A DNA stretch of 64,000 nt from Harmothoe impar (taxonomy: Eukaryota; Annelida; Polychaeta; Phyllodocida; Polynoidae), in contig OX381704.1 in the NCBI GenBank assembly GCA_947462335.1, positions 46,752,942 to 46,816,941 on the forward strand, written 5' to 3'. Numbering within the stretch: the stretch's first letter is position 1; the number at the start of each line of letters is the position of its first letter. Of this stretch, positions 55,562-64,000 are shown piece by piece. The position numbers were made by a program, and so were the translations under genes. The notes below the pieces were generated by a model. The model was not told where the DNA came from. It ran no database searches and saw nothing but the letters and a program-made list of their open reading frames with translations.

Positions 55562-57036
55562 ACTGACTGAACCCATACAATAGTCTACAGTTATGTTAGG
55601 CCATCGATGACCTAAACTGTAAGTACAGTTTGCGCCAAAACTTTAAAAGTTGGAACAGGAAATCATTATCATATTGCACAACAGTGTCTAACGCTGAGCA
55701 TCTGCTAAGAATTGGGACGACTTTGCCTTTCTGGTATCAGCTTAAAGGAAACGCGACAGAATCTACACGTATATCGTTTTGAATAAGGCAGTGGATGTGT
55801 ACTTATCAAAGTGGCATACCTGGACCAGCACATAACTTATGCATGTGTACCCAGAATACCCATTAACTATCAACATGATGGTTGCTAATGTGTTCTAAGT
55901 TGTATCGGTTACTTTGGTTTAATGCTATACCAGTAGATAGATTATATATTATCCTCATATGTACATTCACGTGCATGATAAAATCTATGTATAATTTATT
56001 GATTCTGATTGTGGTCTGTTAGAGCCAAACCATCACACACAGAAAAGCGAGAGTCATTGTCGCTAAAACTACCCTCACCTGAGGGTAGTTTTAGCGACAA
56101 TGACTCTCACTTTTCTGTGTGTGATCTCTTTGGAAATGTCTCAAAGTTTAAGGCATACTGATCTCTTCATTGCTTTTAAACCTCGGGCCGTCATAATATT
56201 ATATAGAGGAATGGGTACCTGTCATGCCTACACCTCGGCTTTTACTGGACGGCAGCAAGTTCCCCCATTTTAAAGAAAGACAATTGGGACAAGAAACTGC
56301 AAAACCTGGCAGCGTATACCATTAAACACAGCTTATTCTATACCCATTGAATCTAGTCGAAACCAGTGACATTGTCAGTTGATGACATAAACTGCCATTT
56401 TGCCGAGCCAAGTCTTGTCCTGTAGCTCCCAGGTGAGAGTCTATTGTATGTGTGATAATTGTATTCATTCCCCGTGTTATGTCCTGTGAAATACACATTG
56501 TAGTTCATGTAACTTATCAAGATGTAGAGTGGTTTCTTGCCAGAAAGTAAAATATGAATCATAATCAATCTCTCATCCAGGTAGCCTTTCCTCCTTGTGC
56601 TTCTGTAGTGAGCTTTGAATTTGAGAGTAAAAAGGCCTATACTTATGTCACCTATTTATTTGGGCAAAATATGTACATACCAAAAATACATTAACATGGT
56701 TTGCATATTATGTGGTCGATATGGAAGAGGTTATAATTTGCTTAATGTGTAGACCTAAGAAGATGTGTAAATACTCATTGTTGTTTTAAAGAATATGAAT
56801 ACTAATTACTGCTGATTTATATTTCCCGGTAATTGTAATATGTTACAAGATGGATCTGTGTATATACATACATGTGTATCCACAATCACTAATCATTTAC
56901 ATCAGAATAATTGACAACGATGGCAAACCAAGTTTGGCTTCTTCTACAATTGTAATTATCCAGTGGTACACAGATGATATACCTGGCTGAACTTATAGAT
57001 ATAGTATTACAGTATCTGTGGATATTTGGAAATAAA
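55562..57036 (+). other. Presumed 3'UTR of the receptor gene
   Basis: No coding signal follows the stop. The first clear AATAAA on the + strand is at 57031-57036, which would give a 3'UTR of about 1.5 kb including the perfect hairpin at 56033-56124. The 120-codon ORF at 56974-57336 has no motif or context and is not called. Confidence 0.4.
56033..56124. repeat. Near-perfect 45-bp-arm hairpin
   Basis: Left arm 56033-56077 and right arm 56080-56124 are complementary at 44 of 45 positions with a two-base spacer. Core: GAGAGTCATTGTCGCTAAAA. A lone arm copy is at 35447-35487. Likely a tiny palindromic MITE; in RNA it would be a long double strand. Confidence 0.9.
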
Positions 57037-58376
57037 ATGATTATAGTCATTATTTGTTGGAACGTGCATAGAAATCTTATTGTCTTGTGTGTGGATATTT
57101 GTATAAACTTGCTGATTGTGTGGGCTGAATGGTGTATGCAACAACCATATCAATGTGTCTACGGGAATGCAAGCCGTTATTCTAAGGAAAGGCCCACTGC
57201 TTTAATACGGCTAGGTGACAGCAGCTGGTCATCAGAACCAGCATCTCTGGGTCGTTTGACTGTCGGACAATGGCCACTGAAAGCCACTGAAATAATCATT
57301 GGGCTCTTGTCCCAGTCTCAGGCCCCGACTCTATAATAGTAGAGTCTGGGCAAACTCATATAGAAAACTTGTTTCACTAACATTTCCTCAGGAGTTGACC
57401 AATCAAATCCTGTGCACCAATTCCTGAGTACAGCCTGACAGGAAGTAATAATCTAAGTATAGCAGTCCCACCAGTCCCATTTGGAGCCCTTGTGGTGGGA
57501 AAATGTACTGGTTGAGCGAATCTGCTCTTGTACACATCGGCATCTTTCAGAATCCGTTTGCAACTGCCCTTGTGGTGTCCTTGTATACCTAAAATAGCCT
57601 CCAGGGTCCCAATGTTTTAGGGCATGACGCACTATGGATCACTTTAGATCCCAAATTCACGTGACCACGTGTCACATGATCCCAACCTGTCCGTACATGG
57701 ACTGACACCCGACTCAAACTAGTTCAGGGGGTTCCCAGAAGGCCATAATTACAGTACCACCTTTATAGCGGGCAGACTCTTTCCAGGTACAAAAATAGCA
57801 CAACATTAATTAATTATAGAGGTAATGTAAGCTTTACTGGCGCTAGAATCAGTGACCCTGGTAGTGCAATTGTATCAGGTGCCTTCATGTAGGTGGTGTA
57901 TTATGGCTCAAGGGGTGGGGTGAATGTAAACCAGAGTTTTGACGTTATCATATATATCAGCGGTGTGATGTGAAACTTAAAAAATGGACTTTGGAAGAAA
58001 GTGATACGAGGCAGGGAAATCAAAGCAAAAATTGAAACGATTCAATTATCATTTTGTTTTGCATAGGCTACGTATTTTCTTTATTTTATCATATCCAACG
58101 TGATTCTAGTATCTTCTTTGATCGTATCATTTGAAATAGGAAAACTGGTTATTCTTACCTATAGAAGCCTAATCAAAGAACATGTTCATGTTGATATCAA
58201 CACTGGTAACATATTGGTCAACGCCCTGGAGCTTGATTCGACCCTGGATCTTCCCCGGGGGTCATCAGATCACTCGTGTAGGATATGCCTCTAGCTGGTG
58301 TACATCTCTAGATATTACGCTAACTAGATATCAAGGTGTTTCTGTCTACATTCTGTGCGGTGCATTGCTGACCCAG
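57037..58376. other. Intergenic DNA between receptor and tubulin genes
   Basis: No gene recognised. Two overlapping-style E-boxes, TCACGTGACCACGTGTCA, lie at about 57658-57675. ORFs at 58100-58294 and 58182-58382 are unremarkable. Confidence 0.45.
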
Positions 58377-58442
58377 ACGTGATTGGCGCCACGCCTTGAT
58401 TGGGTCATTACGTGATTGGCGCCATGCCTTGATTGGGTCATT
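58377..58442 (+). promoter_or_regulatory. Tandem 33-bp units with inverted CCAAT and E2F-like sites
   Basis: ACGTGATTGGCGCCACGCCT... repeats once with a single change. Each unit has two ATTGG (inverted CCAAT) and one TTGGCGCC (E2F-like). It lies about 0.6 kb upstream of the tubulin TATA box and may be an upstream control element of that gene. Confidence 0.45.
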
Positions 58443-58946
58443 ACGTGGGCCGTCACGGGTTGGCGCATCACAAGACCTTGTATCTACTAATGGTAGCGTG
58501 CATTCTTGTGTAAGGGCTAATAGTTATTATTTATTCCTTACACCCCACCCATCCTATATATTATAGGTTTGAGGACCTTCCCCGGCTCCACTACAAAATT
58601 AATGTTACTGTAGGGGTACCGCCGAGTTGTACCAACATGCGGGTTTTTATGTGAAGTATTGTCTTCCAATCAAAGGTGTGAAAACAAACAGAGGGGAATA
58701 GGTAATTCGGTCCGGAAATTTGGTCCACAAGTGTTATGTTTTGATGGCCCCTATCGCTATATGGGGGTGTGTTGTACAAGGCGTGCATGGAAAGGGCATG
58801 TAGAAGAAGACCGGGGTGGCTAACTGCATGGTTGAAACTGGGTCAGTTCTCCCTAGTTGCACGGGGTGCAGTTCGAACTGGAATGTACATGAGGACAGTT
58901 GGACTTCACATGTAGATGCCGACTTAACATTTTGAGACCAGGTTCT

Positions 58947-58992
58947 TATATAAATCGCAACATCATACGTAGTGAACACACACATACACACA
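58947..58992 (+). promoter_or_regulatory. Tubulin core promoter and 5'UTR exon
   Basis: TATATAAA at 58947-58954 predicts a start near 58977. A consensus donor gtaagt follows at 58993, and an acceptor CTGTTAG ends at 59409, four bases before the tubulin ATG. A short non-coding first exon and a 417-bp 5'UTR intron are inferred. Confidence 0.55.
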
Positions 58993-59412
58993 GTAAGTAT
59001 TTTATGAATTGTTCTGTTCTCGGCTTAGTTTAGGTCAATGGGGGTTTAGGTCAATGGAGATTGCAATATACGTAGATTGTAAATGTAATAATTTGGTTAT
59101 CAATCAACGTATGTTTACTTTGAAACGCTTATTTTCGCACAAACACTCAGGGTTTAGATTATTTAACTGGAATTAGGAGGATGACAAGCGTATTAGCTGA
59201 GCTTTGTTGATTTTTTTTAATAGTAAATGGGAAAAGCAAATCTCTTCTTTATTGTAAAAGATATCATGCTACCATCAACAACGTTTACAGCTGATCCATA
59301 CACAATATGCGGGGATGGAATTATTATTAATACTTAATTGAATAAAAGTTAAGTAGGCCTACACTTTTTATAATAGCTATTTGACCCTGTTCCCTCCTTG
59401 TACTGTTAGGCC

Positions 59413-59638
59413 ATGTCAGGAGAATGTATCAGCGTGCACGTCGGGCAGGCAGGGGTGCAGATGGGCACGGCGTGTTGGCACCAGTTCTGCCTGGAGCACG
59501 GGGTAGCAGAGACCGGCCAGAGGAGCCAGGACAGCCCCGGCACAATGCTCCACTGTCCCGTCAACTTCTTTAGGGAGACGGAGAACGGCAGGTACATCCC
59601 CCGGGCTGTCTTCACCGACCTCCACCCCTCCGCACAAG
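59413..59638 (+). CDS. Alpha-tubulin-like protein, first coding exon
   Basis: Encodes 75 residues and one base of a tubulin beginning MSGECISVHVGQAGVQMGTA, with the GTP-binding GQAGVQ loop and CLEHG typical of the alpha class, then FFRET and IPRAVFTDLHP. The donor (AAG/gtaagg at 59639) falls after coding base 226, the phase and place of the intron after the equivalent exon of vertebrate alpha-tubulin genes. The start GCCATGT is good. Unusual points: an extra residue at position 2-3 (SG for R), and the loop that in ordinary alpha-tubulin carries Lys40 is replaced (DSPGTMLHCPVNF) with no Lys. It is therefore a divergent paralogue. The next exon (VRTG..., GKEDAANN) is not found in the remaining 4.3 kb, so the gene runs off the window or is a fragment. 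Confidence 0.85.
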
Positions 59639-59682
59639 GTAAGGGACCATCGTGATGGATACTAAGGGAACGTTCAACAAAT

Positions 59683-60695
59683 AGGCCACTCAAAAAAAAA
59701 TTGTTTCTCATCACCAAGCAGTGAAAATTATGACGAAGGCGTTTTTTATTAATTTTTTTTTACTCGGGGCTTAAATACATGGGGAAATTTGGACTTTTCA
59801 CGATCAATTTTCCCATTTTAGTATTTCGGAGTTTATTGATCAGTAAAAGTTATTATTGACCCAGGGGCACTGCTGTGCCTCAGGGTCTTATACGACGGTT
59901 CTACAGAAAAATACGACATTTTTCACACCACTTTAACCATCAATAATTCTGTCAATAAAAATTGCAGGGTTACAATTGTTGCCTTCACATAAAGCTGTGA
60001 CAAATGCCTATTGATAGATGCTGCAATGTTGATCAAAAGCCTTCTTCAAAGGCCTCAAAAATGCATCTGAAAAAGTGTCACTTTTGTTGTTTTTTTGGCC
60101 ATTTTCCTTCAGCACTGCAGGTATAGGACAAACCTCCACCAAAGGGCCTCCCCAGAGTGTCAGGCCCATTGGTTTCTATGTTGAGCAGCAAGGGAACGCT
60201 TTTTTGAGACGCTATATGAGACGCTTTATGACTACCTCCTTTTGAGTTTTTTTTTGTTTTGTTTTTTTCAAATCTTTTTTTCCCAAATCTTTTTTCCCAA
60301 ATCATTATTTTTCAAATCTTCTTTTTTTCAAATCTTTTTTCCCCCCTCCCTTCGTCCCCCCTCCCCTGTCCCTCCTCCCTCCGTCCCCCCTCCCCTGTCC
60401 CTCCTCCCTTCGTCCCCCTCCATCCACCCTCCACCCCCTATCCCCAACCCCCCACCCCCCCTCCCTCCTCCCTCTGTCCCCCTGCCCCGTCCCTTGACCC
60501 CCCCCCCCCTACTCCGTCCCCCCTCCCCTGCCCAGCATAAGCTTTAATTTGATACCAAAATTGCCAATATTTTATCCAATTTTAACATATTTTCATCAAA
60601 AATGTAAAAAAAAAAAAAAAAGAAAAAGTTTTTCCAAATCATGAATTCTATGATGCGCGCGGTGATGAGAAACAACTTTTTTTTTTGAGTGGCCT
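59683..60695. mobile_element. TIR element (GGCCACTCAAAAAAAAA ends) with polypyrimidine core
   Basis: AGGCCACTCAAAAAAAAATT... with GTTTCTCATCACC at 59683 is mirrored by GGTGATGAGAAACAAC...TTGAGTGGCCT ending 60695. It sits in the tubulin intron 3' of exon 1. The interior has a strong C/T-only strand at about 60257-60535 (TCCCCCCTCCC-type runs), a candidate triplex-forming tract. The Pro-rich ORFs across it are composition artefacts. No transposase seen. Confidence 0.65.
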
Positions 60696-62090
60696 TACTC
60701 CAATGCTACAGAATGATATCAATGAACGCAGAGCCCTTGCATATATGTAACTCTGGGCGGGTGTGATTCTGATGAATCTAACCAGCATTCACATGCCTTT
60801 AAATTTTCTTTTAAAACATATTTCTTTTTTTCGTCGTTTTCCTGTCATTTTGTCTCTTTTTCTTTTCTTTATACCTTCTACCGATAGCCAACAGCCCAGC
60901 TTGTGTTCTATCTATTTCTACTCATTCATGTGTATATCGACCTACAAATGTCTGTCATTAGTATTTCCAAAATCTTAATTTTGTGTTTTATAACAAGCTA
61001 AGTAAGATATACATGGCAAGAATATACACTATAAATGTGTGTTCTCTTGTTATTATTGACCAAAAGGGCTTGTTTGCTCTGATATTTCTTTCCGATAACC
61101 GAAAAATGCTGGTGATGTAACAACACCATGCCAGCATGAATAAATAGATATGAAATGAAATGAAAATGAGTCAGATATACTGTTCAAAACAGTGACGATG
61201 GGGTGACGTGGTCTAAAGATCAGCGACATTTGTTGAACGTTTATTGTCCTAAAGCCACTTTCAAAATGTTATGCCACTCCCTACTATTAAAGACCCTGAG
61301 GGCAACCCCCTCCCCATAACATATGTTTTATCATAGCACATTTTAACATAAGATATAACACGGAATAACGTTCTACCGATTATATAATATCATCACTATG
61401 TTTAAGAATGGTGACAATGCCTATCACATGAGCTTGGCCATCTTCATATACTGCTTACAAAAAATGACAAAGCCTGATGATAAAGACAGTTTTTACTGGA
61501 CATCGATTCTCTGTCTCTTTGTAGCTCTATAGTGATCGATGCCCAGTTTTATACTTCAGACCAGTGGCTCATTTTGGCTGTTTTTCGCCTCACAGATTGC
61601 TCCTAGCGCAAAATCCTGACTAGGTGTCAATATATTCTCTATGCCAATGTGTAATATGAGGGTAGAAAACAGTGGAACCTCAGTTAGAAAAAATCCTACT
61701 GAACAGTTTTTGAGAAAATTAGGGTTTTGTTGCCCTTTTTTGCTGTTTTTAGTACATTTCCTACATAACCCGTCAACGTCAGCATTTCTCAATTTTCAGG
61801 TATTTAGAATTAGAATTTGACATTTTTTTATTCGCAGTAGGATTCCTGAATACCGAGCCATTCTAGAAAAGCTATTCTTTGGAAAAAATACTTAGTATTT
61901 CTTGATGATTTTCGTTGCACAAATTTAGGTTGTAATATAAAAACTGCATTGTCATCCAATCAAAGTGTTTGTGCACTGTTGATGGTCACCCCCTCCCACC
62001 CTCTTCACTGTGCATTGAAGGAGAACAGGCAGGGGAGGTACACGTGTCTGTATATAGCTGTTGACCTGGGTGCTGGGTGCATTTTTAATT
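60696..62090. other. Tubulin intron or intergenic DNA, no exon seen
   Basis: No tubulin exon 3-like frame. At 61440-61490 a copy of the CTGCTTACARAAAATGACAA repeat appears that is tandem at 63830-64000, so the satellite below is bracketed by this second repeat. Confidence 0.5.
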
Positions 62091-63655
62091 TATGGGGTGC
62101 CAACTGTTCATGAAAGAAAATTCAAATAGATTTTTTTTTTTTAGTATCAGATTAATGCAACTACAAGTCGTGATAGCACTTAAAGCATTCTATTTGCATT
62201 AATATGAATGGTGGCCACCTTATGGGGTGCCAAATATTCATGAAAGAAAAATTGATAAGAATTTGTTTTTTATTAGCATTAAATTGATGCAACTACAATT
62301 CGAGATTGCATTTCAAGCATCGGGGCATTCAATGAATGGTAGTCATCTTAAATATATGGGGTGCCAACTGTTCATAAATAAAAAAAAAGAATAGAATTAG
62401 TTTTTTTATTAGTATCAGATTAATGCAACTACAATTTGTGATTGCACTTAAAGCATTGTGGCATGCAATGACTGGTAGTCACCTTGAATGTATGGGGTGC
62501 CAACTGTTCATGAAAGAAAAAAAAGAAAGTTTTTTTTTTAAGAATCAAATTAATGCAACAGCAACTCAAGATTGCATTTAAGCATTATGGCATTCAATGA
62601 TTGGTGGCCATCTTGAACCTATGGGGTGCCAACTCTTCATGAAAAAAACAACTAAATTGGATGTTTTTAACAGTTTAAAATTAATGCAACTACATTTCAA
62701 GATTGCATTTAAAGCATTGTGGCATTCAATGAATGGTGGCCATCCTAAACCTATGGGGTGCCAACTGTGTTTGAAAAAGGTATCAAATAGAAATGTTCTT
62801 ATATAGATATCAAATTAATGCAACTACAATTCTTCATTGCACTGAAAGCATTGTGGCATTTACTAAATGGTAGCCATCTTGAATGGGTTGAATGAAGGAA
62901 AAATCAAATAGGATTTGTTTTTTTGATAGTATCAAATTAATGCAACTACAATTTGTGATTGCACTTAAAGCATTGTGGCATGCAATGACTGGTAGTCACC
63001 TTGAATGTATGGGGTGCCAACTGTTCATGAAAGAAAAAAAAGAAAGTTTTTTTTTTAAGAATCAAATTAATGCAACAGCAACTCAAGATTGCATTTAAAC
63101 ATTATGGCATTCAATGATTGGTGGCCATCTTGAACCTATGGGGTGCCAACTCTTCATGAAAAAAACAACTAAATTGGATGTTTTTAACAGTTTAAAATTA
63201 ATGCAACTACATTTCAAGATTGCATTTAAAGCATTGTGGCATTCAATGAATGGTGGCCATCCTAAACCTATGGGGTGCCAACTGTGTTTGAAAAAGGTAT
63301 CAAATAGAAATGTTCTTATATAGATATCAAATTAATGCAACTACAATTCTTCATTGCACTGAAAGCATTGTGGCATTTACTAAATGGTAGCCATCTTGAA
63401 TGGGTTGAATGAAGGAAAAATCAAATAGGATTTGTTTTTTTGATAGTATCAAATTAATGCAACTACAAGTCAAGATTGCATTTCAAGCATCGGGACATTC
63501 AATAAGTGATAGCCATCTTGAATCTATGGGATGCCAACTGTTCATGAAAGAAAAATAGAATAGATTTTTTTTTATTAGTATCAAACTACTGCAACTGCAA
63601 TTCGAGATTACATTGAAAGCATGGTGGCATTCAATCAATGGTTGCAATCTTGAAT
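62091..63655 (+). repeat. 131-bp satellite with a 517-bp higher-order repeat
   Basis: About twelve monomers of 129-135 bp, recognised by TATGGGGTGCCAACTGTTCA, AAATTAATGCAACTACAA and GGCATTCAATGAATGGTGGC. Starts are near 62091, 62221, 62356, 62491, 62620, 62752, 62883, 63008, 63137, 63269, 63400 and 63525. The four-monomer block from about 62430 to 62940 recurs, nearly identical, 517 bases later; short ORFs in both blocks give the same peptide. No coding role. Confidence 0.92.
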
Positions 63656-63829
63656 TTCGAAATGAACATACACACAGACATATAGGCATGAACATGGTGT
63701 TCTCCTTCATATAGATATTCATGGATTTCTACTTCTAATAAATATAGCTTTCTGTTACATGGATGTCGATGTCCAGTTTTAGATATATATCCATATAGTG
63801 CATTGGAGTGCTATAATGTTGGACTGCTG

Positions 63830-64000
63830 TATATTTATATACTACTTACAGAAAATGACAAAGCCTGATGAGATTGACCATATTTGTATACTACTTACGG
63901 AAAATGACAATGTCTGACGAGAATGACCATTTCCATAGACTGCTTGCAGAAAATGACAATGCCTGATGAGATTGACATTTTTTATATACTACTTATATCT
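63830..64000 (+). repeat. 49-bp tandem repeat at the window edge
   Basis: About three and a half units of CTACTTACAGAAAATGACAA...CCTGATGAGATTGACCAT at a 49-base period (GAAAATGAC at 63851, 63900 and 63949), running off the window. A single unit is at 61440. Confidence 0.85.

Noticed and set aside
56974..57336. 120-codon hydrophobic ORF downstream of the receptor
   Set aside because: Overlaps the candidate poly(A) signal, no motif, A+T-driven composition and no promoter or splice context.
60242..60547. Pro-rich ORFs of about 100 codons
   Set aside because: Low-complexity polypyrimidine tract inside a TIR element; no start context or conservation expected.
62597..63323. Two identical 69-codon ORFs
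   Set aside because: Product of the 517-bp satellite duplication, not a duplicated gene.

Overview
The window reads as nuclear DNA of an animal, most likely a marine invertebrate deuterostome (amphioxus, hemichordate or echinoderm type; species not determined). The reasons are spliced genes with GT-AG introns, a glycoprotein-hormone-receptor-type GPCR with the same phase-2 exon pattern as the vertebrate TSH/FSH/LH receptors, the first exon of an alpha-tubulin gene, and A+T-rich intergenic DNA packed with transposon relics.

Host genes, both on the + strand. (1) A leucine-rich-repeat glycoprotein hormone receptor (LGR type A) runs from 1066 to 55561: exon 1 at 1066-1421, six LRR exons between 48883 and 52500, and a large last exon at 52903-55561 carrying the last LRR, hinge, seven membrane helices and a very long cytoplasmic tail. 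All splice junctions are phase 2 and the assembled frame is open for about 1157 codons. Exon 1 lies about 47 kb from exon 2. (2) A divergent alpha-tubulin starts at 59413 behind a TATA promoter and an apparent 5'UTR intron; only its first coding exon is in the window.

The most remarkable object is a G+C-rich, apparently intact Ty3/gypsy-type LTR retrotransposon at 18730-28081, inside receptor intron 1. It has 276-bp LTRs differing at two positions, a gag ORF, a pol ORF (protease, RT, RNase H, D,D(35)E integrase) reached through a textbook -1 frameshift signal, and a third ORF of about 1007 codons where env would sit. ORF3 is not env-like: it holds two C2H2-type zinc fingers between Arg/Ser-rich arms. 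It is preceded by a GC-box/TATA/ATG module, contains a second CCAAT-CCAAT-TATA-ATG module just upstream of the zinc fingers, and near its end carries matched splice sites around a 33-residue tandem duplication. It resembles an LTR element with a foamy-virus-like internal-promoter layout and an undescribed accessory gene, possibly captured from a host.

The rest is repeat-rich non-coding DNA. Several elements have terminal inverted repeats and dense short subterminal motifs: 5.2-7.9 kb, 10.95-11.85 kb (TAAACA motif), 29.9-31.2 kb (GAATTAYRGTRATACC), 39.2-41.5 kb (CATACGG) and 41.6-42.4 kb (GCCATTTGC). There are also small hairpin elements, a dispersed family (8.6, 45.3 and 51.7 kb) carrying a CTCF-core-like motif, an AT microsatellite and minisatellites. 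The right end is a 131-bp satellite with a 517-bp higher-order repeat.
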